Part shown: in pieces, positions 6,196-12,674 of the stretch
How positions within the stretch are numbered: position 1 is the stretch's first letter
Layout: each line of letters begins with the position of its first letter
Source: Mycetocola tolaasinivorans
Lineage (GTDB): Bacteria; Actinomycetota; Actinomycetes; Actinomycetales; Microbacteriaceae
Assembly: GCF_003667565.1 (NCBI RefSeq)
Contig: NZ_RCUX01000013.1
Coordinates: forward strand, 1-64,000
DNA length: 64,000 nucleotides
Reading direction: 5' to 3'
The notes under the pieces: generated by a model
Told to the model about the DNA's origin: nothing
Seen by the model: only the letters and a program-made list of their open reading frames with translations
The model's database searches: none
Translations under genes and position numbers: made by a program

Positions 6196-6636
6196 CTAGT
6201 GCGACGCCCGAAGCATCGCGAGGTTAGAAGACACCGCGCAAAAGTCCGGCGACGCACCCACAGCCTCGGGATACGACGGGATCTCGCGCGGATACCCCGG
6301 CGGCCCAACAAGCCCCGCCTTGAACACATCCGCGAACGCCGCGTTATATCGCGCCGCCACATTCCGATACGTCGCCGCATACGCCAACGCCGGAGACTCG
6401 ACCAACGTCGGCGACCCGGCACCAGACGCTGCCGACTGCGCCAAGCACGCGTTGTCAGCAGTGACCGACAGCGACTGCCAATTCTCGATAATCACCGCGT
6501 ACTGCTTCGACACGTTGTCCGGCCCCACGGTGTCCAGAGCCTTCTGCCCCCACCGGCCGCCGAACGCTAGAAGCGCCAACACCACCAGCACCGCAATGAC
6601 CAGGCCCAGCAGCCACCAAACAGATCGACGGCTCAC
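6196..6636 (-). CDS. Membrane-anchored phage protein, 146 aa
   Basis: From the GTG at 6634-6636 (two bases after the lipoprotein stop) the protein starts with basic residues and one N-terminal membrane helix (WWLLGLVIAVLVVLALLAF, ~5-23). A ~120-residue domain follows, probably outside the membrane, with two Cys (DNACLAQ, and FCAVSS near the C-terminus) that could form a disulfide. Tight linkage to the upstream lipoprotein suggests the two act together at the cell surface. No family recognised; superinfection exclusion is one possibility (inference). Confidence 0.6.
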   Translation of the reverse strand: MSRRSVWWLLGLVIAVLVVLALLAFGGRWGQKALDTVGPDNVSKQYAVIIENWQSLSVTADNACLAQSAASGAGSPTLVESPALAYAATYRNVAARYNAAFADVFKAGLVGPPGYPREIPSYPEAVGASPDFCAVSSNLAMLRASH

Positions 6637-6637
6637 G

Positions 6638-7285
6638 CTACTTACCTGCGAGCTCGTCAAGGACCCGCTGCGCGCCCGCCTGATCGCCAGCCTTCAACAG
6701 CTCCTCGGCCCGCGCCGTAGCGGCACCGGCCGGGGCAACCTGCGCGACGCTCAGCGTCTGCCGCTGGAACTCCGTGAGCGCCGTTGTGCAGAACGTCGGA
6801 AGGTCCGTGAAATCGACGTACTGGCCCCCCGGCGTGAAACCATAACGGTACGGAGGCGGCGAGCCGTGATACATCCCGTCAACCGACTGGTTCTCCACCG
6901 CCGCCGGTGCATAATTCGACCCGAACTTCTCAATACGCGAGCCCGGGAAAAAGGACACCGACGAGGACGTAAGCTTGCCCGCGATGGGCACAGTAAAGAT
7001 CGGAGCCGAATCGGACGCCGGATACACCGTGCACCAGATAATCGACGCCGGATCGTCGTAGACGTCTTCCTGCGCTCGGATGTAGTTCTGGTACTCGGCA
7101 TCGCCGGTGACCTTCGGGGCCGTACGCCCGTTGAACTGCGTTTCGGAAACCGCGAGCTGCTTGCCACGGTCATCCTGGGAATCAAACGACGAACACCCCG
7201 CGAGGGCAAACAGCAGGATGAACGCCGCAGCCAACGCCACGGCAACCGCTGCCACACGCGTGGCAGCAAAGGTATATCTCTTCAT
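6638..7285 (-). CDS. Phage-encoded lipoprotein, 215 aa
   Basis: Classic lipoprotein signal: basic MKR, a hydrophobic helix, and the lipobox LAGC with Cys at ~31, so the mature protein would be lipid-anchored on the outer face of the membrane. The mature part (~185 aa) has Cys at IIWCTVYP and PTFCTTAL and ends in an Ala/Glu-rich helical tail. The ATG is preceded by AAGGAGAGAT, a strong Shine-Dalgarno. Surface lipoproteins in prophages can block superinfection (for example T5 Llp), but this one has no recognised homologue here. Confidence 0.65.
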   Translation of the reverse strand: MKRYTFAATRVAAVAVALAAAFILLFALAGCSSFDSQDDRGKQLAVSETQFNGRTAPKVTGDAEYQNYIRAQEDVYDDPASIIWCTVYPASDSAPIFTVPIAGKLTSSSVSFFPGSRIEKFGSNYAPAAVENQSVDGMYHGSPPPYRYGFTPGGQYVDFTDLPTFCTTALTEFQRQTLSVAQVAPAGAATARAEELLKAGDQAGAQRVLDELAGK

Positions 7286-7704
7286 ATCTCTCCTTGTGAA
7301 TAGGTGCGATGTGCACCCGCGACGTTTCGGGGTTCGATCCCGACAAAGCCCCGGGCAAACTTCTGCCCCTGAGGAACGCCTTCACCGCGCCAACCCGGTA
7401 TCTCCGGGGACACGGCCGCCGCCAAGTCGTCGCATCACTTCGGTGCGACCGGTACGGCCTTTTCATCTGGCGTAGCGTCCAACGCAAATCGGCCAGGCAT
7501 CCCCGCGCCTCTTCGGCCTGGGGGTATGGGACTCTGTTGAGTTACAAACGTGCTTTCGCGTCTCCGACCGCCGCCCGTACCCCGGGCAGCTTTGGAAGGC
7601 GGCCGCGCCGTTCGGGCGCGACAAATACCCCCTTCTCAGGGGTGGCTTTGAAATGGACCGGTTCAGCCGGTCAGGCTAGGCCGCACACAGAGGCGGCCAG
7701 GAAG
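7286..7704. other. 418-nt gene-free structured region between excisionase and lipoprotein genes
   Basis: No convincing gene is present; short frames on either strand have shadow composition. The right part holds five closely spaced GC hairpins (7573-7698). Further left are a hairpin at 7429-7449 (GTCGCATC / GGTGCGAC, one G-U), a 4-bp stem GGGC/GCCC at 7353-7368, and a 5-bp stem with loop GTTCGAT at 7327-7343. As the transcript from the Cro-like promoter crosses this region before the lipoprotein gene, it may be an untranslated spacer with regulatory structure. Confidence 0.5.
7573..7698 (-). ncRNA. Candidate structured RNA: five regularly spaced short hairpins
   Basis: Perfect stems in order: 7573-7587 (GCCCG/CGGGC, 5-nt loop), 7604-7620 (CGCGCC/GGCGCG, 5-nt loop), 7627-7643 (ACCCC/GGGGT, 7-nt loop), 7656-7672 (GACCGG/CCGGTC, 5-nt loop) and 7679-7698 (GGCCGC/GCGGCC, 8-nt loop). 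Centres are 23-32 nt apart. The strand is assigned by the direction of the early operon and is not proven. It could be an antitermination or attenuation element, a small RNA, or protein-binding sites. No known RNA family recognised. Confidence 0.35.
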
Positions 7705-7884
7705 CTAGGCTGCGGGCTTCCACTCAACGAGGAAGGCTTCCACGACGCGGGCGTTGTATCGGACCATCTTTCCGAACTTCACCGCTTGGGGGCCTTTTTC
7801 GAGGTTGCGCCAGTTGATCAAAGTTTGAACGGCGACGCCCAGTTTTTCGGCGACCTCTTTGGTGGTCAAAAACTCATCCATCAT
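7705..7884 (-). CDS. xis: Excisionase-like HTH protein (Xis), 59 aa
   Basis: Found by translating the gap. Residues ~4-28 (EFLTTKEVAEKLGVAVQTL) form a MerR/excisionase-type winged helix-turn-helix, followed by NWRNLEKGPQAVKFGKMVRY and an A-x-V-E-A-F-L tail, the standard pattern of the HTH_17/excisionase family. Such proteins bend DNA at the attachment arms and direct the integrase toward excision. ATG at 7882-7884 overlaps the stop of the Cro-like gene (ATGA). Location near the divergent immunity region and integrase supports the Xis assignment over a plain regulator. Confidence 0.8.
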   Translation of the reverse strand: MMDEFLTTKEVAEKLGVAVQTLINWRNLEKGPQAVKFGKMVRYNARVVEAFLVEWKPAA

Positions 7885-8120
7885 CCAGCCTTCCGGGACT
7901 GTACAACTGGCTGCAGCAGTTCCGATACGGTGGTCGAGAAGTGCTCGGCGATCAGCACCAGCTCATCGATCGACCAGGAGCTCAGCCCGTACAGCCGACG
8001 CTTGATGGTGGACTCCGAAATAAGCGTGGCCTCGGCGAGCGCGGCGATGCTTTCTCGGTTTACTGCGATGTGCGCTCGGATCGACTGTGATGCTGCGCTA
8101 CTGGGGTTGGAGTAGTTCAT
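7881..8120 (-). CDS. Cro-like helix-turn-helix regulator, 79 aa
   Basis: XRE-like HTH: residues ~24-45 (ESIAALAEATLISESTIKRR) provide the recognition helices, followed by SSWSIDELVLIAEHF, the usual last helices of the fold. The ATG at 8118-8120 was chosen over an upstream alternative because a promoter (-35 8151-8156, -10 8128-8133) puts the transcript start at or next to it and no Shine-Dalgarno is present, so a leaderless mRNA is likely. An operator-like palindrome covers the start codon. It is divergent to the CI-like gene and would act as the lytic or early regulator (inference). Confidence 0.75.
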   Translation of the reverse strand: MNYSNPSSAASQSIRAHIAVNRESIAALAEATLISESTIKRRLYGLSSWSIDELVLIAEHFSTTVSELLQPVVQSRKAG

Positions 8121-8128
8121 GTGAACTA
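8113..8128. promoter_or_regulatory. Operator-like palindrome OA
   Basis: TAGTTCATGTGAACTA: 7-bp perfect arms (TAGTTCA/TGAACTA) with a 2-nt centre, lying over the start codon of the Cro-like gene and touching its -10 element. It shares TAGTTC/GAACTA half-sites with the palindrome at 8192. Confidence 0.7.
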
Positions 8129-8156
8129 AAGTAGTTAGAACCAACTACTTAAGCAA
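8128..8156 (-). promoter_or_regulatory. Leftward early promoter (leaderless)
   Basis: On the minus strand, -35 TTGCTT (8151-8156), 17-nt spacer and a weak -10 TACTTT (8128-8133). A start ~7 nt downstream coincides with the ATG at 8120 of the Cro-like gene. Confidence 0.45.
8129..8150. promoter_or_regulatory. Operator-like palindrome OB
   Basis: AAGTAGTT-6nt-AACTACTT: 8-bp perfect arms, directly adjoining OA and filling the -10/-35 spacer of the leftward promoter. It shares the TAGTT/AACTA core with the other two boxes. Confidence 0.65.
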
Positions 8157-8161
8157 GTCCA

Positions 8162-8190
8162 TAGACAACAAAGTTCAAAAGTGGCATACT
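8162..8190 (+). promoter_or_regulatory. Rightward repressor promoter (leaderless)
   Basis: -35 TAGACA (8162-8167), 17-nt spacer, -10 CATACT (8185-8190); the expected start is 8197/8198, the A of the CI-like ATG. There is no Shine-Dalgarno, consistent with a leaderless mRNA, common in actinobacteria. Confidence 0.6.
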
Positions 8191-8191
8191 T

Positions 8192-8208
8192 TAGTTCATG
8201 ACGAACTA
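8192..8208. promoter_or_regulatory. Operator-like palindrome OC over the repressor start codon
   Basis: TAGTTC-ATGAC-GAACTA: 6-bp perfect arms with a 5-nt centre that contains the ATG of the CI-like gene. Binding here would block the rightward promoter and start, giving autoregulation. Confidence 0.7.
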
Positions 8209-8683
8209 CGTTGTTAGTGACCTGACCCGCAAAATAGCCGCGATCCTACGCGGACACATGGCTCAGTACGGAATCACGCAGGCTGAACTCGGTGAGGCCA
8301 TCGGAGTCTCCCAGTCGCAGCTGTCAAAGCTGGTCCGTGGGGTTCGCCCCATCGAGCTCGAGCAGTTCGTCGGCATGTGCGAATCGATGGGCCTGGACGC
8401 CGGCGCAATCCTGCAAGAGGCCGAAGCTTTCCTCGCCGACTACGACGTCGACCCAATCGCAAAGATCGTCTATGTCGAAGACGGAAAGCTCCTCCCGACA
8501 CCGCACCACCTCAACGAGCGCAACCTCGCCCCCGTCGTCGCGCCACTCCGCACACGCGCCGGCAATGTCACACCCATACGGCAAGCTATCGACACCCCCG
8601 ACCTCATGACCGTCGACCTCGACCACGAGGTAAAGGCCGCCAGCCAAGACGACGGAGGAAGCCCCGAGTACCCGAACGGATAG
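8198..8683 (+). CDS. CI-like XRE repressor, 161 aa
   Basis: N-terminal XRE helix-turn-helix at ~20-50 (MAQYGITQAELGEAIGVSQS, then QLSKLVRGVRPIELEQF). The C-terminal half is acidic and Pro-rich and lacks the Ser/Lys autoprotease pattern of LexA-type CI, so inactivation by RecA-stimulated self-cleavage is not expected. The adjacent ImmA-like protease offers an alternative, as in ICEBs1 ImmR/ImmA (known system). It probably keeps the early operon silent by binding the three palindromes at 8113-8208. Confidence 0.8.
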   Translation: MTNYVVSDLTRKIAAILRGHMAQYGITQAELGEAIGVSQSQLSKLVRGVRPIELEQFVGMCESMGLDAGAILQEAEAFLADYDVDPIAKIVYVEDGKLLPTPHHLNERNLAPVVAPLRTRAGNVTPIRQAIDTPDLMTVDLDHEVKAASQDDGGSPEYPNG

Positions 8684-8684
8684 C

Positions 8685-9053
8685 ATGTACGACCCCCACG
8701 CACACGCAACAGACATGGGGGTGAAGATCGTACACCGCCCCATCGGCAAAGAAACCGGACTCTGGGTCCCCCGATACAACGCAATCTTCCTCCGCCCAGG
8801 AATGACCGCACGCCACGAGCGATCGGTGCTCGCCCACGAGGTCGCACACGCCACGCTCAAGCATTCAGCCACCAGCCGCCGCGAAGAAGCCGCCGCCGAC
8901 CAACTAGCGGCCTACAAGCTCATCGACCACGACCGCCTCGTATCCGCATTCAAGTGGAGCCGCCACATCCCCGAAGTTGCCCTAGAACTCTGGGTGACCG
9001 ACCACATCCTTCGCACATATCTGAGGAGCCCGAAATGGCAAGACCACCCCTAG
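8685..9053 (+). CDS. ImmA/IrrE-family metallopeptidase (anti-repressor), 122 aa
   Basis: Zinc protease motif HEVAH at ~51-55 (SVLAHEVAHATLKH), followed by an Glu/Ala-rich helix (SRREEAAADQLAAYKLI) that supplies the third metal ligand in this family. The gene starts one base after the repressor stop and overlaps the integrase start by 19 nt, so repressor, protease and integrase form one operon. By analogy with ImmA of ICEBs1 it would cleave the CI-like repressor on a host signal (inference). Confidence 0.8.
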   Translation: MYDPHAHATDMGVKIVHRPIGKETGLWVPRYNAIFLRPGMTARHERSVLAHEVAHATLKHSATSRREEAAADQLAAYKLIDHDRLVSAFKWSRHIPEVALELWVTDHILRTYLRSPKWQDHP

Positions 9054-10204
9054 AGCTTGAGACGTGGGGCAAGATCACCCGGTTCATCCGGGGAGACGGA
9101 AGCAACGCCGCGCGCGCCTACTACCGAGACTCCGACGGAGTGACCCGGCTTGTTACCCGAACAGGGAGCACGCCAGCCGCGGCCGAGCGCAACCTCATCT
9201 CAGCACTCAAAGCCCGCCAGGCGCCAACAGTTGCACTCAGCGCCGAGTCAACGGTCCGCGAAGTAGGTGACACCTGGTTCGCCCTCGCAAAACTAAAAGG
9301 GTACGCCAGCGGAACACTGAATACGTATGAAGGATCCTTGAGGAATCGAATCTATCCAAAGATTGGGCAGATACGGCTACGAGAGATGAGCGTGCTCCGG
9401 GTTGATGCGTTTCTCGCAGTAATCACATCGGACTATGGCCTCGGATCAGCACGCACCGCGCGTAACGTCCTCAACCACATCCTGCAATTTGCCGTGAGGA
9501 AAGAAGCGATCCTCCGGAACCCGATGAACAACGCCGAGCCAATCGCGACCACAAAAACAAAGGTTGAAGCGCTAACCCCAAGCGACGTGGCCGCGATCCG
9601 AAAAATCATGCACGATCACGATAACGGCGTGGACTCACGCGGCCGAGCCCGGACAACCGATTTGGGCGACATAACCGACATCTTCGCAGGCACGGGACTT
9701 CGCACCGCGGAACTGTTCGCCCTGAGGAAAAACGACATCCTCGCCAACCAGTACCCACTCGTCGTAGACGTGAACGGGACGATCAGCATCAACGATAATC
9801 GCAAGGTGTTCCGGCAGCCGTTCCCGAAAACGGAAGAAAGCAAGCGACTCCTATCCGCACCAGATTTTGTGCGCGACATCATCTTGCGCCGGATCTCGGA
9901 TAGCCCAGTGGAGTATCTCTTCCCCTCCGCAAATGGGACAATCCGCTGGCCCAACAACCTTCGACGGTCATGGCGGGCCGCGCTCAGCGGCACTCAATAC
10001 TCCGAAGTCACGCCAAAGTCATTCCGTAAAGCCGTCGCCACCCTCGTGGTTCACGAGCTCGGCATAGAAACCGCCCAGGCTCAGCTAGGCCACAAGCTCG
10101 GCTCGGACGTCACCTACAAGCACTATGTCGAACGGCTCCCAGTGGGACCTGCTGCGGCGGCCGTGCTCGACGCGTTCTTCGGCAAAACCATGACTAAACC
10201 ATGA
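9035..10204 (+). CDS. int: Tyrosine integrase, 389 aa
   Basis: Starts MARPPLELETWGK with Shine-Dalgarno GAGGAG 7 nt before the ATG. Domains in order: AP2-like arm-binding region (~1-60), SAM-like core-binding domain (~65-150), catalytic domain (~170-380). Catalytic Arg in TGLRTAELFALR (~222), second Arg in TPKSFRKAVAT (~329; the usual box II His before it is Lys/Ser here, a common variant in actinobacterial phage integrases), LGH (~351) and nucleophile Tyr in YKHYVER (~363). It integrates the element at the adjacent tRNA gene. Confidence 0.93.
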   Translation: MARPPLELETWGKITRFIRGDGSNAARAYYRDSDGVTRLVTRTGSTPAAAERNLISALKARQAPTVALSAESTVREVGDTWFALAKLKGYASGTLNTYEGSLRNRIYPKIGQIRLREMSVLRVDAFLAVITSDYGLGSARTARNVLNHILQFAVRKEAILRNPMNNAEPIATTKTKVEALTPSDVAAIRKIMHDHDNGVDSRGRARTTDLGDITDIFAGTGLRTAELFALRKNDILANQYPLVVDVNGTISINDNRKVFRQPFPKTEESKRLLSAPDFVRDIILRRISDSPVEYLFPSANGTIRWPNNLRRSWRAALSGTQYSEVTPKSFRKAVATLVVHELGIETAQAQLGHKLGSDVTYKHYVERLPVGPAAAAVLDAFFGKTMTKP

Positions 10205-10235
10205 CTCAGACGAATTGAGTCACCAGCCATAAACG

Positions 10236-10270
10236 AAAAAAGGCCCGGGATCGTGATGATCCCGGGCCTT
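10236..10270 (-). terminator. Terminator of the tRNA gene (and possibly int)
   Basis: 12-bp perfect stem AGGCCCGGGATC/GATCCCGGGCCT (10241-10252, 10258-10269), loop GTGAT, followed on the minus strand by a run of six T. On the plus strand only TT follows, so it serves the minus-strand tRNA best and may end int transcription weakly. Confidence 0.75.
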
Positions 10271-10275
10271 CGCGG

Positions 10276-10315
10276 TACCCCCAGTCGGACTCGAACCGAC
10301 ACTGGAGCGATTTTA
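10276..10315. other. Probable attachment-site junction (tRNA 3' half)
   Basis: Tyrosine integrases that use tRNA genes usually recombine in the anticodon-to-3' region and restore the gene. The element's integrase ends 71 nt before the tRNA 3' end. The exact core cannot be set because the other junction is outside the window. Confidence 0.4.
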
Positions 10316-10348
10316 AGTCGCCTGTCTCTGCCATTGGACTATGGGGGC
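10276..10348 (-). tRNA. tRNA-Leu(UAA)-like, short variable loop; attachment site
   Basis: Full cloverleaf of 73 nt: acceptor GCCCCCA/TGGGGGT (G1-U72 wobble), D-stem GTC/GAC, anticodon stem GGCGA/TCGCT with loop CTTAAAA (anticodon UAA), 5-nt variable loop CCAGT, T-arm GTCGG/CCGAC with loop TTCGAGT, discriminator A73; CCA is not encoded. UAA reads the Leu codon UUA, but bacterial tRNA-Leu normally has a long variable arm, absent here. The 3' end faces the integrase, the expected geometry for a tRNA attB; the 3' half may have been supplied by the phage. Confidence 0.8.
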
Positions 10349-10429
10349 GGATGCGTTCTTACAGTGTAGGACGCACGGACGAGTTCAGGGGGCTCGATCT
10401 CGACGACCGAACCCCCTGAATCACATCAA

Positions 10430-11860
10430 CTACTTGGCTGCAGCCTCGACCTTTTCGGCCTTGGCCGGCTTTTCAGCCTTCGCGGGCTTCTCGGCCTTGG
10501 GTGCCTCGGCCTTCGGTGCCTCCGGAGCAGCCTCAACCGGCGGCTTCGGGCGAGAAGCGAACTCCTCGAACGCGCGACGCGGGGTCAGCGTGGCCGACAG
10601 GCCGACGATGTCGCGACCGAGCCACACGTTGTGCCACCAGCCCCAGATGACGCGCCACTTGCGCTCCCAGGTCGGCATGGCCAGACCGTGGTATCCGCGG
10701 TGAGCGCCCCAGGCGAGGAAGCCCTTCATCGAGAACTTGCCCGACTGGAACACGCCGATGCCGATGCCGAGACCGGCAACCGCACCCATGTTCTTGTGGT
10801 TGTAATCCTTGGGGTTTTCGCCACGCAGAACCGCAACGAGGTTCTTCGCGAGGAGGCGACCCTGACGCACGGCGTGCTGAGCGTTGGGCACGCACATGCC
10901 GCCCACGCCGCCACCGGAGAGATCCGGAACGGCGGTGACGTCACCGGCACCCCAGGCGCCCTCGACCACGTTGTCCGCGGTACCGAGGCGCAGGTCGGGA
11001 CGGGTGACCAGACGGCCACGGGCCTCGATCTCGAGGTCGGTGTTGCGCACGATCTGCGGGGTCGCCATCACACCGGCGGTCCAGATGATGAGGTCCGACT
11101 CGAACTTCGTGCCGTCCGACAGCTCGACGTTTCCGTCAACGCAGGACGAGAACTGGGTCTCGAGGTAAACCTTGGCACCACGCTCGGCGAGGTTCTTCAG
11201 CACCCAGTGGCTGGTCTCGAGCGACACCTCGGGCATGATGCGCGGGGCGGCCTCAACCAGGTTGAAGTGCACGTCGTCGAAGGTCAGCTCGGTGTACTGC
11301 GACAGCAGGTCCGACGCGAAGCTGCGCAGCTCGGCGAAGACCTCGATACCGGCGAATCCACCACCGACGACGGTGACGGTCAGGAGGCGGTCGCGCTCCG
11401 GGCCGGCCGGCATCTGGGCAGCGCGGTCAAAGTTGGTGAGCATGCGGTCGCGGATGGCGACGGCTTCCTCGATGGTCTTCAGACCGATGGCCTCATCGGC
11501 CACACCCGGAATCGGGAAGGTGCGCGAAACGGCACCGGCGGTGATGACGATCTGGTCGTACTCGAAGTCATACGCCTCGCCGATGGGCGGCTGAATGGTC
11601 GCCTTCTTCTCGGCGTGGTTGATGTAGGTGACCTTCGCGGTAACGATGTGGGTCTTCTTCAGGTGACGACGGTGAGCGACAACCGCGTGGCGCGGGTCAA
11701 TCGAACCGGACGCAACCTCGGGGAGGAACGGCTGGTAGGTCATGTAGGGCAGCGGGTCGACCATGGTGACCTCTGCTTCCCCGGCCCGAAGGTGCTTTTC
11801 CAGCTTCCACGCGGTATAAAAACCCGCGTAGCCGCCGCCGACGATCAGAATTTTAGGCAC
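10430..11860 (-). CDS. ndh: Type II NADH dehydrogenase (NDH-2)
   Basis: 476 aa from the GTG at 11858-11860 (Shine-Dalgarno AGGAGA). Two Rossmann motifs: ILIVGGGYAGFYTAWKLE (~4-20, FAD) and TVTVVGGGFAGIEVFAEL (~165, NADH), plus the C-terminal WGAGDVTAVPD flavin motif. It oxidises NADH and reduces menaquinone without pumping protons, at the inner face of the membrane via amphipathic C-terminal helices (WERKWRVIWGWWHNVWLG). An extra Lys/Ala/Pro/Glu-rich tail of ~45 residues with KAEKPAKAEK repeats follows; it is not part of the catalytic fold. An in-frame upstream start is unlikely. Confidence 0.93.
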   Translation of the reverse strand: MPKILIVGGGYAGFYTAWKLEKHLRAGEAEVTMVDPLPYMTYQPFLPEVASGSIDPRHAVVAHRRHLKKTHIVTAKVTYINHAEKKATIQPPIGEAYDFEYDQIVITAGAVSRTFPIPGVADEAIGLKTIEEAVAIRDRMLTNFDRAAQMPAGPERDRLLTVTVVGGGFAGIEVFAELRSFASDLLSQYTELTFDDVHFNLVEAAPRIMPEVSLETSHWVLKNLAERGAKVYLETQFSSCVDGNVELSDGTKFESDLIIWTAGVMATPQIVRNTDLEIEARGRLVTRPDLRLGTADNVVEGAWGAGDVTAVPDLSGGGVGGMCVPNAQHAVRQGRLLAKNLVAVLRGENPKDYNHKNMGAVAGLGIGIGVFQSGKFSMKGFLAWGAHRGYHGLAMPTWERKWRVIWGWWHNVWLGRDIVGLSATLTPRRAFEEFASRPKPPVEAAPEAPKAEAPKAEKPAKAEKPAKAEKVEAAAK

Positions 11861-12111
11861 TGTGAGATTTCTCCTGTAGCGAGGGGTGTTTGCAAATCGA
11901 GGCGTTCCGACACGGGGAGCGTCCGAGGGGGCTTGCGGCAGCAGCACTGGCACCAAGCATGTCTACGATAGCACTGACTACTCGTTTACCCTGCGTTCAC
12001 GCGGGAAACGGGCGAATGTGCATGCGTTCAGACACTATTGTGCGGGGCGCTACCGCGGGCCATGCGTGGCGGGGAATTCGAGTGAGAATCCCCCACCGCG
12101 CGTGGCGCTAG

Positions 12112-12630
12112 CTAGTTTGCGGCCGAGTAGTCCGGGCACTCGCACACGGTGGGCGACCAGGTCGCACGCTCCAGGGCGAGGTCGCCGATCGGGTTCACAC
12201 CCGGGCCCGCGGCCAGCGCGTGACCGGCGAGGGCGTGCAGGCACTTGACGCGCACGGGCATACCGCCGGCGGAGATTCCGTGAACTTCCGGGATGTCCTC
12301 AATGCTGTAGCGGTCAGCCAGGAAGGCCTCGTGTGCGGCGGCGTAGCGCTCACGCAGCTCCTCATCCTCGGCCAGGAGGTCGTTGTACTCGTTCATCACG
12401 TGCTCAGCCTCGAGCTGCGAGATCGCGGCGGTCGCGGCCGGGTGACACAGGTAGTAGAACGTGGGGAACGGGGTGCCGTCGCTCAGGCGCGGGGAGGTCG
12501 ACACCACGGTCGGGGCACCGCACACGCAGCGGGCCGCGATTCCCACCACATCACGTGCCGGACGGCCAAGCTGGGCCGAGACGATGGCGATGTCTTCGTC
12601 GGTTACCGGGTCAAAGGGCGGGGTGGTCAT
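12112..12630 (-). CDS. DUF501 family protein
   Basis: 172 aa. Cys residues at ARCVCGAP, YLCHPAA, VKCLHAL and CECPDY fit the conserved Cys pattern of the actinobacterial DUF501 family. The gene sits between the DivIC/FtsB homologue and ndh, and DUF501 is typically linked to ftsB and eno in actinobacteria. Biochemical role unknown. ATG at 12628-12630 is the natural start. The downstream ~250 nt to ndh hold no gene. Confidence 0.8.
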   Translation of the reverse strand: MTTPPFDPVTDEDIAIVSAQLGRPARDVVGIAARCVCGAPTVVSTSPRLSDGTPFPTFYYLCHPAATAAISQLEAEHVMNEYNDLLAEDEELRERYAAAHEAFLADRYSIEDIPEVHGISAGGMPVRVKCLHALAGHALAAGPGVNPIGDLALERATWSPTVCECPDYSAAN

Positions 12631-12674
12631 GCGTTGAATCTCCTACGGGCGGGGGCGATGGCGCGGCGGCTCCG

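Larger units (their letters stand above)
1..10275. mobile_element. Integrase-proximal end of a prophage (left side outside window)
   Basis: The block holds phage-type genes only: integrase, excisionase, divergent CI/Cro-like regulators, ImmA protease, SSB, replication initiator, HNH nuclease and sliding-clamp-like proteins. It ends at the 3' side of a tRNA gene, as tRNA-targeting integrases leave it. The minus-strand early genes are densely packed with 1-8 nt overlaps. No terminase, capsid or tail gene is visible, so it could be a complete prophage continuing left or a smaller integrated element. The distal attachment site is not in the window. Confidence 0.85.

Noticed and set aside
7321-7345. 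T-arm-like sequence with loop GTTCGAT
   Set aside because: The stem/loop register is off by one from a true T-arm and no acceptor, D or anticodon arms can be built around it; not a tRNA.
7182-7487. 101-codon minus-strand frame across the lipoprotein start
   Set aside because: Its 3' half is the lipoprotein gene in another frame, the 5' half lies in the hairpin region, and there is no ribosome site.
1-10275. Toxin-antitoxin or restriction system within the prophage
   Set aside because: The small genes show no toxin, antitoxin, methylase or restriction motifs; the HNH and GIY-YIG-like proteins lack a partner methylase.
10631-11971. 446-codon plus-strand open frame
   Set aside because: It is antisense to ndh throughout and has the Gly/Val/Asp/Arg composition of a complementary-frame shadow. 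Similar long antisense frames over eno, hisS, mfd, manD and glmU were dropped for the same reason.
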